DNA of 64,000 bases from UBA1930 sp943368475 (GTDB lineage: Bacteria > Bacteroidota > Bacteroidia > Chitinophagales > Chitinophagaceae). The notes under the pieces are model-generated. The model saw only the letters and a list, made by a program, of their open reading frames with translations. It made no database searches and was not told the origin of the DNA. The DNA lies in the NCBI GenBank assembly GCA_943368475.1, contig CALRLF020000004.1:1-64000 (forward strand), read 5' to 3'. The position numbers were made by a program, and so were the translations under genes. This document shows, piece by piece, positions 52,323-62,300 of this stretch (the stretch's first letter is position 1; the number at the start of each line of letters is the position of its first letter).

Positions 52323-52577
52323 ATGTACATACAAAGTTTACAACCAACGTTGATTACGAACAACAGTTATTTACATGTTGTTGCTGATAGAATGGGTAAA
52401 CTAACCATTAAAGTGTTAGATGTACAGGGCATGATCGCTAAAAGAGTAACCACTTACATACAGGCAGGTAACCAGCAGTTGGATTTAAACCTAACTGATT
52501 TAACCAACGGAAACTATATACTAAACGTATTTAATGGTGATATTTTTTTAAAAAGTATACCATTTAAAAAACAGTAA
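52323..52577 (+). CDS. Stand-alone T9SS C-terminal-domain-like protein
   Basis: 84 residues without a signal peptide or cargo domain. The whole protein looks like a type A sorting domain of the type IX system: strands with KLTIKVLDVQGMIAKRV, LDLNLTDLTNGNYILNVF and a KSIPFKKQ end. The order matches the CTDs at 59367 and 63429. A CTD normally guides a large exported protein; alone and without a signal peptide it could not be exported. It may be a remnant of a larger gene, or a cytosolic protein that reuses the fold. Confidence 0.75.
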   Translation: MYIQSLQPTLITNNSYLHVVADRMGKLTIKVLDVQGMIAKRVTTYIQAGNQQLDLNLTDLTNGNYILNVFNGDIFLKSIPFKKQ

Positions 52578-52604
52578 ATATTGTTTTAGGGGGTGTTTAA
52601 TAAC

Positions 52605-52629
52605 TAGTCCTGCTGGAAACGGCAGGACT
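52605..52629. terminator. Bidirectional terminator between the CTD gene and the DUF3089 gene
   Basis: AGTCCTGC (52605-52612) pairs with GCAGGACT (52622-52629). TACTTTTT follows on the plus strand. It sits at the ends of two convergent genes. Confidence 0.6.
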
Positions 52630-53663
52630 TACTTTTTCCAAAACATACGAGCTCTGTTGGCTGCATTTTCTCTGATACTCAGGTAATAAAAATTGTAATC
52701 AGCAATATGGTAATTTTTATTGCGTAATAAAAAACTGCCAAAAAAACGAGGATGGTTGGCCCATAAAACGCCATCTTGTATCATAGCATTGGTTACTTTA
52801 GGCACAATTTTATTGAAGTTTTGTAGAACAGCTCCTTTATTGCTAGTTATGCTAGTTTGAGGTTGATTGATATCCCAAGTTAAAGGATTGGTAACAACAG
52901 CCGTAAATGGTTCGTGTATAACATAATTGGGTTTATATCCTTTTTTAAAGGTTCGCCAACTGCAAAAACAACCTGTAGTATTTGGATTAATACAGGCTTG
53001 TATAGCTTTAAAATAGTTGTGCTCAACTGGCATTCCAGCCAAATAAGCAACCACCAATTTGTTTTGTAAAACAGTACCATCGAAAAAATCTTTCAATAAT
53101 CGTTTTGCATGTGTGGTTCCTTGGCTGTGTGCTGCAATTACAATTGGTCTGCCATTATTGTAATGAGCTAAATAATATTCAAATGCTGTTTTAACATCGG
53201 CGTAAGCCAATTCAAATGCAGCAATAGCATTGGTTGTGTCTTCTTTTGTAATAGGTAAGTAAGCAAAATAATTTGCTTGTCGATACCTTGGTGCAAAAAC
53301 TCTTCCAACACTATTAAAAATACTGGCTTGATATAAAATACTACTATAATCGGTTTTTGCATTCAGGTTTGCGTCGTCTATTGTTGCATTCCAACCTAAA
53401 GATTTTTCTTTATCCGTATAAGACGTTGGGTAAAGAAAAAAAACATCTACTGTGCTATCCATCACAAAATCTTTTCTTAATGGTTTTGGAACACTATCGC
53501 TGGGATCTTGTTTCCAAGGGTGAGCAGCCCAATAATCTAACTTGCTATAATCTGGCAATCCATTTGTACTTTTTGTATTGTAGTTACTTATAAAATTTTT
53601 GTACCCAGCCGAACAAGATGCAGCAACAAAAACTATAAAACTATAGAATACAATTCTTCTCAT
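52629..53663 (-). CDS. DUF3089 alpha/beta-hydrolase lipoprotein
   Basis: 344 residues. The start MRRIVFYSFIVFVAASCSAG ends at a lipobox-like Cys. It has the DUF3089 segments DVFFLYPTSY and AFELAYADVKTAFEYY, and the nucleophile elbow AAHSQGTTHAKRLL of an alpha/beta hydrolase. The fold suggests an esterase or lipase in the envelope. Substrate unknown. It is a single gene. Confidence 0.85.
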   Translation of the reverse strand: MRRIVFYSFIVFVAASCSAGYKNFISNYNTKSTNGLPDYSKLDYWAAHPWKQDPSDSVPKPLRKDFVMDSTVDVFFLYPTSYTDKEKSLGWNATIDDANLNAKTDYSSILYQASIFNSVGRVFAPRYRQANYFAYLPITKEDTTNAIAAFELAYADVKTAFEYYLAHYNNGRPIVIAAHSQGTTHAKRLLKDFFDGTVLQNKLVVAYLAGMPVEHNYFKAIQACINPNTTGCFCSWRTFKKGYKPNYVIHEPFTAVVTNPLTWDINQPQTSITSNKGAVLQNFNKIVPKVTNAMIQDGVLWANHPRFFGSFLLRNKNYHIADYNFYYLSIRENAANRARMFWKK

Positions 53664-53787
53664 ACAATAAAGATGCGGATTTTTTTCTTTGAGTTGAGTG
53701 TAGAAAATAGAATTAACAACACTGGTGAATTTTAAACACTACCTTTCTAAGATTGCTGGTAATTATGCTGGCAAATAAAAGAACTAC

Positions 53788-54192
53788 ATGTCAAATATTA
53801 CACAGGTAATTAATGCCGACAAGCATTTGAAAACCTTGAAAAAAAGTGTTTACTCCAGCGATTTAGATCAACTATTAAGCAGCACTGGGCCTTTTACGTT
53901 TTTTGCTCCATCAGATATTGCATTTGAAAAATTAGACAAAGGCGTACTAGAAAATTTATTAGAACCAAAAAATCATGTTCAATTAATTGATTTACTGAAC
54001 AACCATATTGTAAATGGTAAAGTAGAGTTTAAAGATTTAAAAGATGGGGATTCACTAACCACATTAAGTGGTAAAAAACTGGATGTACATGTAACAAACG
54101 ACGATGTATTTGTTGGAAAAATTGCAGTGCATATGAAAGATAGTAAAGCAACCAATGGTGTAATACATGCTGTAGATGCTGTTGTTTTATAA
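53788..54192 (+). CDS. Fasciclin (FAS1) domain protein
   Basis: 134 residues forming a single FAS1 domain: FTFFAPSDIAFEKL, LLNNHIVNGKV and a closing NGVIHAVDAVVL. No signal peptide is visible, so it would be cytosolic unless exported by another route. FAS1 domains mediate adhesion or small-molecule binding; the role here is unknown. Confidence 0.93.
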   Translation: MSNITQVINADKHLKTLKKSVYSSDLDQLLSSTGPFTFFAPSDIAFEKLDKGVLENLLEPKNHVQLIDLLNNHIVNGKVEFKDLKDGDSLTTLSGKKLDVHVTNDDVFVGKIAVHMKDSKATNGVIHAVDAVVL

Positions 54193-54210
54193 ATTGAATT
54201 GAACAACCAT

Positions 54211-54248
54211 AAAAAAGAGCTGAAGCCAAATAGCTTCAACTCTTTTTT
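54211..54248. terminator. Bidirectional terminator after the fasciclin gene
   Basis: AAAAAAGAG and TGAAGC pair with GCTTCA and CTCTTTTTT around CAAATA, with one A/C bulge on each side. It can serve both the fasciclin gene and the convergent methyltransferase gene. Confidence 0.8.
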
Positions 54249-54279
54249 ATTTGAAAAGTTGGTCAAATGCAATTCAACT

Positions 54280-54900
54280 CTAATCACTTTTATTTGAGAG
54301 CACTAAAATAGAAACGCCTGTTTCTTGTACAATAACATTTTCTTGTTGAATACAATAGCGTAATAACTGCTCTATAAAAGGCTTTGCCATTAAACGCTGT
54401 GGTGTTGCTAAAATTATAGTGGTAGATTGTTGCAGAAATTGTTGCAACATCTTGAGTAAACTTTCGAATGATGCTGACTCATAATTAATATCACTAAGCA
54501 GTAACACATCTGCAACTATATCTTTTGGTAATTGATTCCAGTCTAACACTGCATAAGAAATATTATTGAGCTGATTAAGTTGAATGGATTGCTCAACAAA
54601 AACAAATGGCTCTAGTACATAATCACTACAAGAAACGGTACTGGCAAATTGTGCTGCTACCAATGATGGCAAGCTCAACCCTGCTGCTATTTCTAGCACT
54701 GTTTTATGCTTAACGAAGTGCTTGTTTTGTGTAATAAAACCAGCCAAAGCTATAGATGCTGGCCAAACTTTAGCCCAATATGGAAAAGGAATTTCTGTTG
54801 TTTGTTGCTTGTACCAATGTTGTACAGCAGTATCATTTGGTACAACCAATTGTACAATTGTATTATCAAAAGTAAATTCCTGAATGGTTGATGGAAGCAT
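54280..54900 (-). CDS. Methyltransferase of the METTL21/nicotinamide-N-methyltransferase-like class
   Basis: 206 residues. The SAM-binding motif I reads VLEIAAGLSLPSLVAA, with VSCSDYVLEPFVFVEQSI as the next strand and LLLSDINYESASF at motif IV. These match the Methyltransf_16 family, which modifies lysines of proteins. It starts one base into the stop of the upstream esterase gene (TAATG overlap), so the two are translationally coupled. Target unknown. Confidence 0.85.
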   Translation of the reverse strand: MLPSTIQEFTFDNTIVQLVVPNDTAVQHWYKQQTTEIPFPYWAKVWPASIALAGFITQNKHFVKHKTVLEIAAGLSLPSLVAAQFASTVSCSDYVLEPFVFVEQSIQLNQLNNISYAVLDWNQLPKDIVADVLLLSDINYESASFESLLKMLQQFLQQSTTIILATPQRLMAKPFIEQLLRYCIQQENVIVQETGVSILVLSNKSD

Positions 54901-55817
54901 TATTGAATATTCCCTTTCATAAACTTATTGGCTTTCATCCACACCAACACATTATTGAACCAACTAATGGGTTCTGCTTTATTGTTCAATCCAAATCCAT
55001 GATTACCGGCCTGAAACAAATGCATTTCTACAGGTACTTTATTTTTCCTCGATGCCATATAAAACAAAATACTGTTTTCTACTTTTACTGCTTTATCATC
55101 GGCAGCATGTACTAAAAAAGTTGGAGGTGTTTGAGGTGTAACCTGTAACTCGTTGCTGTACAAATCTTTCTTTTCTTGCGATGGATTAATACCTAACATG
55201 TTATTTCTCGAACCCATATGTGTTAAACTGTCCTGAAAGCTAATTACAGGATATCCCAGCACAGCAAAATCTGGTCGAAGGCTAATATTATTGGGGTTTT
55301 CAATAACTGTAGTTGTAAAATGTGTAATAACAGTTGATGTTAGATGTCCACCAGCTGAAAAACCCATAATGCCTAATTGGTTGGGATTGATACCAAACTC
55401 TTCAGCTCTTTCTCTAACAATTTTAATAGCTTGCTGAGCATCTTGAAAAGCTACTACTTCTTTAGTTACTACACAATCACTATCAATTGGGTTTCTATAC
55501 TTCAATACAAAAGCGGTTATACCTCTTTTATTAAACTCTTTTGCAACATCATGCCCTTCGTGATTGATAGCTAAACGAGCATAGCCACCACCAGGACAAA
55601 CAATCACGGCAGTTTTCATTGAATCCTGCACAGTAGGAATATAAACAAACAAAGAAGGATTAATTGTTCCTTCAACTCTACCAGGAGCTGGATTAGCTTC
55701 TTTTTTAGAACAAGGTTTGCTGTTTAAAACGGCTCCTTCGTATAGAGGAATTTCTTTTTGAGCAAAACTTCTTGTTAAATAACTTAATAAAAGAAGGAAA
55801 ATAATTTTTTTAATCAT
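54900..55817 (-). CDS. Secreted alpha/beta-hydrolase esterase
   Basis: 305 residues with a signal peptide (MIKKIIFLLLLSYLTRSFAQ). The family is the acetyl-esterase/BD-FAE-like group: PGGGYARLAINHEGHDVAKE (oxyanion-hole loop) and the nucleophile elbow MGFSAGGHLTS. The Asp (HAADDKAVKVENS) and His (NHGFG) complete the triad. It probably removes acetyl groups from carbohydrate. No glycan-degrading genes are adjacent. It is the first gene of a coupled pair with the methyltransferase. Confidence 0.9.
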   Translation of the reverse strand: MIKKIIFLLLLSYLTRSFAQKEIPLYEGAVLNSKPCSKKEANPAPGRVEGTINPSLFVYIPTVQDSMKTAVIVCPGGGYARLAINHEGHDVAKEFNKRGITAFVLKYRNPIDSDCVVTKEVVAFQDAQQAIKIVRERAEEFGINPNQLGIMGFSAGGHLTSTVITHFTTTVIENPNNISLRPDFAVLGYPVISFQDSLTHMGSRNNMLGINPSQEKKDLYSNELQVTPQTPPTFLVHAADDKAVKVENSILFYMASRKNKVPVEMHLFQAGNHGFGLNNKAEPISWFNNVLVWMKANKFMKGNIQ

Positions 55818-55852
55818 GGCTTGCTTGTTAATGGTACAAAGATGCTGTAATA

Positions 55853-58129
55853 ATGAATATGCAATTTCTGTGGTGGTATGTTTTCTTATTTTCGCAGCTT
55901 AAATACAATCTATTGTCATCAACAGTTTACCTAATCACTCCACCTTTTACACAATTAAATACGCCCTACCCTGCAACGGCTTATTTAAAAGGCTTTTTAA
56001 ATACAAAAGGAATTACAGCTTATCAAAGTGATTTAGGTATTGAAGTAACCACACAGTTATTTTGTAAAGAAGGATTAGAAAGACTTTTTGCTGCTGTTGA
56101 AGCCTCGCCCAAACCCCTCTCCAAAAGAGAGGGACAAGAAGAAAACACTGCTCGAATCATTGCCTTAAAAAACGATTACATCAACACCATTGATGCAACC
56201 ATGGCTTTTTTGCAAGGCAAGCAACCCACATTGGCTCATTTAATTTGCAGTAGAAATTTTTTGCCTGAAGCATTTCGTTTTGCTCAGTTAGATGATTTGC
56301 ATTGGGCATTTGGTACAATGGGTACAATGGATAAAGCCAAACATTTGGCCACCATGTATCTAGAAGATTTGAGCGATTTAATTAAAGAATGTGTGGATGA
56401 ACATTTTGGCTTTAGTCGTTATGCTGAACGTTTAGGTAGAAGTGCCAATAGTTTTGATGAGTTGTATGCAGCTTTACGTCAGCCATACACTTATATTGAT
56501 GAAATTCTATTGAATATTTTAGAGGAACGATTAAAAACTGTTCAACCTAAACTAGTTTGTTTATCTGTTCCTTTTCCAGGTAACTTATATACTGCTTTTC
56601 GTTGTGCTCAATATATTAAGCAATATTTTCCAATAGTAAAAGTAGCCATGGGTGGCGGTTTCCCCAATACAGAGTTGCGTTCTTTAAAAGATACAAGGGT
56701 GTTTGAATTTGTTGATTTTATTACATTGGATGATGGTGAAGCCCCAATAGAAAACTTAATTGGTTTCATTGAAGGGAATAAAACTGTAGAGGAATTAAAA
56801 AGAACTTATTTATTGGTTGACGGAGAGTTGACTTACGTCAACAATAAATCTTGTATCGATTATAAACAAGGAGAAGTTGGTACACCTGATTACAGTGATT
56901 TCTTTTTAGATCAATACATACAAGCCATTGAAGTTGTAAATCCCATGCATAGTTTATGGAGCAATGGAAGATGGAACAAACTTACCATGGCTCATGGATG
57001 TTATTGGGGCAAATGTACTTTTTGTGATATCAGTTTAGATTATATAAAACTCTACGAACCAGTTGCTGCAAGCCTTTTATGCGATAGAATGGAAGAACTC
57101 ATTGCACAAACAGGTGAAACAGGATTTCATTTTGTAGATGAAGCTGCACCACCTGCATTAATGAGGGCTTTGGCGTTGGAAATCATTAAACGAAAGTTGG
57201 TAGTTAGTTGGTGGACCAATGTTCGTTTTGAAAAAAGCTTTACCAAAGATTTGTGTTTGCTTTTAAGAGCAAGTGGTTGTATTGGTGTAAGTGGTGGATT
57301 AGAAGTTGCAAGTGACAGATTATTGCAACTCATTAATAAAGGTATTACCGTTGCACAAGTAGCTAAAGTAAACAGAAATTTTACGGAAGCTGGTATTATG
57401 GTACATGCCTATTTAATGTATGGCTTTCCAACACAAACTGCACAAGAAACCATTGATAGTTTAGAAATGGTTCGTCAGCTATTTAAAGCAGGAATTTTAC
57501 AAAGTGCATTTTGGCATTTGTTTACTATGACAGCTCACAGTCCTGTTGGATTAAACCCTGCAAAATTCAATGTACAAAAAGCAAAAGAAGTGGCCATCAC
57601 TTTTGCAGATAACGATGTAGAACATATTGACCCAACAGGAACAGACCATGAAGCTTTTAGTTATGGACTAAAAAAATCATTGCTCAATTATATGCATGCA
57701 GTTGGGTTAGATGAGCCATTGCATAAATGGTTCGACCATAAAACACCCAAACCATCTGTACCTGTTGACTTTATTGTGAATGCTTTACAAGAACCAGAAC
57801 TAAACAGTAATAAACCCAATAGTAAAGTAGTGTTTATTGGCAATATGCCAACTGTTGAAATTATTACAAGAAGTAAAAAAGGCAATACTTGGGAAGAAGC
57901 ATCTATCACTTTTCAAACAAAAAAAGAAACCATAAATATTAAGGTTGATAAAGCTAAAGGAGAATGGCTATACACTTTACTTCCCTTGCTTTCTGTAAGC
58001 AATTCAAAAACCTATACATTACAAGAAGTGCAAGCTAGTTATGAAGCAGCTAGCTTAGAAGACTTTGAATTATTTTGGGATAATAAACCTGTGAGTGGAT
58101 TGAGTAAAGTTGGATTACTGCTACTATAA
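55853..58129 (+). CDS. B12-binding-type radical SAM protein
   Basis: Up to 758 residues; the first 20 (a hydrophobic run) are uncertain, since the family likely begins near VYLITPPFTQLNTPYPATA and a TTG at 55913 is in frame. The N-terminal half looks like a cobalamin-binding Rossmann fold (KVAMGGGFPNTELR). The radical SAM cluster motif is GCYWGKCTFCD with Cys383, 388 and 391, spacing CX4CX2C, not the usual CX3CX2C. The TIM-barrel part and a B12-type C-terminal region follow. Residues about 85-95 (SPKPLSKREGQ) are encoded by a palindromic repeat. The product is unknown. Confidence 0.88.
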   Translation: MNMQFLWWYVFLFSQLKYNLLSSTVYLITPPFTQLNTPYPATAYLKGFLNTKGITAYQSDLGIEVTTQLFCKEGLERLFAAVEASPKPLSKREGQEENTARIIALKNDYINTIDATMAFLQGKQPTLAHLICSRNFLPEAFRFAQLDDLHWAFGTMGTMDKAKHLATMYLEDLSDLIKECVDEHFGFSRYAERLGRSANSFDELYAALRQPYTYIDEILLNILEERLKTVQPKLVCLSVPFPGNLYTAFRCAQYIKQYFPIVKVAMGGGFPNTELRSLKDTRVFEFVDFITLDDGEAPIENLIGFIEGNKTVEELKRTYLLVDGELTYVNNKSCIDYKQGEVGTPDYSDFFLDQYIQAIEVVNPMHSLWSNGRWNKLTMAHGCYWGKCTFCDISLDYIKLYEPVAASLLCDRMEELIAQTGETGFHFVDEAAPPALMRALALEIIKRKLVVSWWTNVRFEKSFTKDLCLLLRASGCIGVSGGLEVASDRLLQLINKGITVAQVAKVNRNFTEAGIMVHAYLMYGFPTQTAQETIDSLEMVRQLFKAGILQSAFWHLFTMTAHSPVGLNPAKFNVQKAKEVAITFADNDVEHIDPTGTDHEAFSYGLKKSLLNYMHAVGLDEPLHKWFDHKTPKPSVPVDFIVNALQEPELNSNKPNSKVVFIGNMPTVEIITRSKKGNTWEEASITFQTKKETINIKVDKAKGEWLYTLLPLLSVSNSKTYTLQEVQASYEAASLEDFELFWDNKPVSGLSKVGLLLL
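56114..56133. repeat. Palindromic repeat inside the radical SAM gene
   Basis: CCCTCTC (56115-56121) and GAGAGGG (56127-56133) are perfect inverted arms around CAAAA. The sequence CCCCTCTCCAAAAGAGAGGG belongs to a repeat type common in intergenic DNA of this phylum. Here it is in frame and codes for PLSKREG. Confidence 0.6.
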
Positions 58130-58244
58130 TTTTCTTTTCTTGTTAAAATTTTGCATTCATCAAACTGTATGTAGTTAAAGTTTTTTCAGTTAACACAGGA
58201 AAACCAATGAGGCTGTTAACTTCACCCAACCCCAAAATATTCCT

Positions 58245-58961
58245 ATGCAAAAGAAATGCCTCATTCCTTCTTTGTTTGCTTTAATTATACTGTTCTCATT
58301 TACTATTGCCAATACAATATTGGTAAAAGAAAATGTTGTTGTAGCTCAACAAAATAATGATTCAGCAAAAGTGAATGTGTATGATCGTTTGCATTTAGCA
58401 GAACTTGGTTTAAGCAAACAAGTATTCGATTATGCATTTCAAGGTTATCAGCAATTGATACAAGCAGGAAAAATTAAAAACCCTGAAGCTCTTTCTATCA
58501 TCGATTTCAGTTTACCATCAACCGCCAAGCGTTTGTTTATTGTGGATGTAGTGAATTGCAAATTATTGTTCAATACTTATGTTGCACATGGCAGAAATAG
58601 TGGATTGCAAACAGCCAGTTTATTCTCCAATGCACCAGAAAGTTTTAAAAGCAGTTTAGGGTTTTATACAACAGAAACCACCTACGAAGGCAAACATGGT
58701 TATTCGTTACGTTTAGAAGGATTGGAAAAAGGATTTAACGATAATGCCATGAGTCGTGGCATTGTTATGCATGCAGCCAACTATGTGGATGAAAGCATTG
58801 CAAAAGCTCAAGGCTATATTGGCAGAAGTCTTGGCTGTCCTGCTGTTCCAGAGAAATTACACACTGCTATTATTGGTTCCATTGCACACGGAACTTGCCT
58901 GTTTATGTATGCCAACGATAAAAACTATTTGAAGCATTCTGCTTATTTGCATCAGTCGTAA
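58245..58961 (+). CDS. Murein L,D-transpeptidase catalytic-domain (YkuD_2) protein
   Basis: 238 residues with an N-terminal signal/anchor (FALIILFSFTIANTI). The YkuD_2 region (about 65-230) has FSLPSTAKRLFIVD, HGRNSG, and the motif RGIVMHAANYV..SLGCPAVP that carries the catalytic His and Cys. Such enzymes cross-link or modify peptidoglycan, or anchor proteins to it. It is a single gene. Confidence 0.92.
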   Translation: MQKKCLIPSLFALIILFSFTIANTILVKENVVVAQQNNDSAKVNVYDRLHLAELGLSKQVFDYAFQGYQQLIQAGKIKNPEALSIIDFSLPSTAKRLFIVDVVNCKLLFNTYVAHGRNSGLQTASLFSNAPESFKSSLGFYTTETTYEGKHGYSLRLEGLEKGFNDNAMSRGIVMHAANYVDESIAKAQGYIGRSLGCPAVPEKLHTAIIGSIAHGTCLFMYANDKNYLKHSAYLHQS

Positions 58962-59366
58962 TGTGGCTACAATTAAGTAGTTCTAGACTCCCAACTTCAA
59001 AGAAGAAAAATATAATTGGCTAAGAAAGAGCAAACCTTTTTTAGGAAAAACCTGTTAATAATATTATTCGTTTATCATTTTGTTTGCTCTTTACAATTGA
59101 TGTTGAATGCAATTATTTTTCAAATTGTTTGCATCAAATTCTGGCTATATCAATTCATTCATTTACTTCAATATATAAGATGACTTATTTACCCCCAAAT
59201 AATGAATTTTAATACACCTGTAAAAAAGCAGATCCTTCTAATTTTATCTTGTCTAAGTTAACTATCAGTACTTAAAATAGTAAGTATAGTTAACAATACA
59301 CTCCAACCCTTCTTACACTTCCTGCTTGAACGTTCAAAACTTGATTTAACGTTATAATATATACAT
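58962..59366. other. Intergenic region before the GH128-like gene, with a large imperfect palindrome
   Basis: No coding signal. At 59257-59294 GTTAACTA..TACTTA faces TAAGTA..TAGTTAAC around AAATAG, with a bulge of about four bases in the left arm. It lies 72 bases before the next ATG. It may be an operator or an mRNA structure; I cannot tell which. Confidence 0.5.
59257..59294. promoter_or_regulatory. Large imperfect palindrome upstream of the glycosidase
   Basis: Arms GTTAACTA and TACTTA on the left face TAAGTA and TAGTTAAC on the right; 14 bases pair on each side with a TCAG bulge. It is in the gap before the secreted glycosidase gene. Confidence 0.4.
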
Positions 59367-62300
59367 ATGAAAAAATTTTTTCTGAGCTTTTTATTTGTGA
59401 TTTCTATAATTGATAGTTATGCCCAACTTACTGTTTACAGTAGTTTAAACTTACAAGGTACATCTGCTAATTGTGTAACAGGTACTATATATATTGGCAG
59501 TAACATTCCAAACGGATTAGATAATACCATCGAATCGATTTCATTAAACAAAGGCTTTATGGCAACGTTTGCCGAAAACGAAGATGGTTCTGGTGAAAGA
59601 TTCACCTATATGGCTACTAAAACCAATATTCATATAAATCTTGCATTTGTACTACAGAATAAGGTATCTTTTATCAGGGTAATTAAATTACCAAATGTAG
59701 TTACAAAAAAGAAAGGAGTTGGTCATTCTGATTATAAGGTTATTGCTGATTTAAAGGGAACCTGGTTTTACGATTGGGGTCCTTTCGATCACTCTTTACC
59801 TACAACAGAGTTTGTGCCTATGATGTGGAATGCAGGGCATGCAAGCCAAACCAATATAAATGCAACCATTGCCAAAGACTCATTAACGCATTTATCTACA
59901 TTTAACGAACCTGATCATGCAGGTCAAGCTGAAATGACTATTGCAGAATCAATGCAACCATATAAAGATTTGTTACGAATAGCACAACGAATGGGTTCTC
60001 CAGCTTGTACTGAGGGGCAGCACAGGGTTTGGTTAGACACATTTGTAACAAGAGCAAAAGAAGAAAATTTAGCTGTTGATTATATTTGTGATCATTGGTA
60101 CGATTGGGGTAATTGGCTAAGTACCTTAAACCCCAACCCAAATGCGAATGATGTGTTTAACAGGTTTAAAACCTACATAAATAATTTATACGATTTTCAC
60201 AAAAAACCCATTTGGCTAACCGAGTTTAATGCCAATGTAAATCGTTCTCCTGCAGTACATGAAGCTTTTATGGCATTAGCTTTACCTTGGTTAGATGCTA
60301 ACCCCAATGTTGAGCGTTATGCTTATTTTTTTGGTAACGACTATCAAATATATTCTTCTCCAGGAGTATTGAGTCCTGGAGGTCAGTTTTATGCAAATCA
60401 TGCTTCTACAGATGCTAACCCAGAAAATGTTGTTGATACAAGACCTTCCACTGTTTCAGTTTTAGCATCTTGGAATCCATCAGCAATTTTAGAAGGTGGC
60501 CGTGGTGTTACCACTTTTACACCTACGTTTTTAGCAACCAATATAACAGCTCCATCAGGCTTAATAAGAGGTAGTGGTGTGGCTTTACCCCCAACTGGTT
60601 CTTCAAATGGTTATTGGGGAGGTGCTAGTTGGTCAACCACAACAGCAAAAGATGGAATTGATGACAATAAATTTTTAACCTTTAGCTTAAAATCAAATAA
60701 TAGCAAATCAGTAAATTATCATTCAATAGATAAATTGAATATTAGAATTAGCAGTGCTGGTCCCATCCAATATTTTATTGATTATAAAGTAGATAATGGG
60801 ATATATAGGCCAATTGATACCATTAAAGGCCCAACACGTACAACTGGTAATTACCAACTTGGTCCTATTCGTTTACACAATATACCAGGCTTGCAAGATG
60901 TACCACCAACCAGTACAGTAACATTTAGAATTACTCCATTTGATGCTACGGGTACAGGAAGTTTTTTAATTGGAAGTGGAACAGCTGATACCGATCCAGA
61001 CCTTGTAATTACTGGTGGTTTTAGTGATATAAACCCTATTACCCCAACTGCTACCACTGCAGATTTATCAGCACTAAGTTTAAGCTCTGGTAGTTTATCA
61101 CCAACATTTGCTGCAGCAACCAACTCATATTTAGCAAACGTAAGTAGTGCTACCAGTTCAATTACTGTTACACCTACTAAGGCTAATGTAAATGCAACCA
61201 TTCAAGTGAGGATAAATAACGAAGCATTTCAAAGTGTAAATAGTGGTAGCCCATCGCATACATTAAATTTAAATGATGGCAACAACACTATAGAAATTTT
61301 GGTAACTGGTCAAGGAGGTACACCAATAAAAACTTATACAGTTACAGTAAACAGGCAGTCGAGCAATGCCAATTTAGATAATTTAAGTTTAAGTGCAGGT
61401 ACATTAAGTCCAACATTTGCAACAGCAATAACTAGTTATACAGCTACTGCAGCAGGTGCTAGTACTATTCGAGTAACACCTACAAGACAAAATGCCTTTT
61501 CAACCATACATATAAGGGTAAATAGTGGCGATTATGTTCAAGCAAGTAGTGGCATAGCAAGTGCAGCATTGGCATTAAATGTGGGTAATAATATTATAGA
61601 TGTTAGGGTAACTTCTCAAGATGGTTCAACTATAAAAACCTATACAGTTAATGTGCTTAGACCATCTGTAAATGCAGATTTATCGGGTTTAGCCATTGGT
61701 TCAGGTTCTTTATCACCTGTGTTTTCGTCTGCAACAACTTCGTATACAGCAACTTCAACCAACGCAGCTACTGTTGTGGTAACACCAACTGTTGCCGAGG
61801 CCAATGCAACTATAGAAATTAGGTCGAATACTGGAAGCTACTCCCCGACAGCCAGTGGAGTTGGAACATCTGTAACCATTGGTAATATTTCGGCCAATAA
61901 TACCATCAATGTAAGAGTAACAGCTCAAAATGGATCAACTACTAAAACCTATACTATTAACATAAGAAGACTATCAACGAATGCCAACTTAAATAGTTTG
62001 GTATTAAGTGCAGGTACTTTAAATCCAAGTTTTTCAACCAATACTACAACATATTCAACAAGTGTTGCCAACACCACTACTTCAATAACAGTAACCCCAA
62101 CAAGTACAAGTAATTTTGCAACAATAGAGTCTAAGGTTAATGCAGAAGCTTTTGCTCCTGTAACAAGTGGTACAGCATCAAATGCCTTAAACTTAAATGT
62201 TGGTAACAACAATATTGAAGTTAAAGTAACTGCAGAAGATGGCATTGCAACTAGAACCTATACTATAAATGCAACAAGAGTATCTTCGGTAGTGCCAGTT

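Noticed and set aside
54706..55115. Plus-strand ORFs opposite the methyltransferase and esterase genes.
   Set aside because: Shadow reading frames of two conserved genes; no promoter or homology signal.
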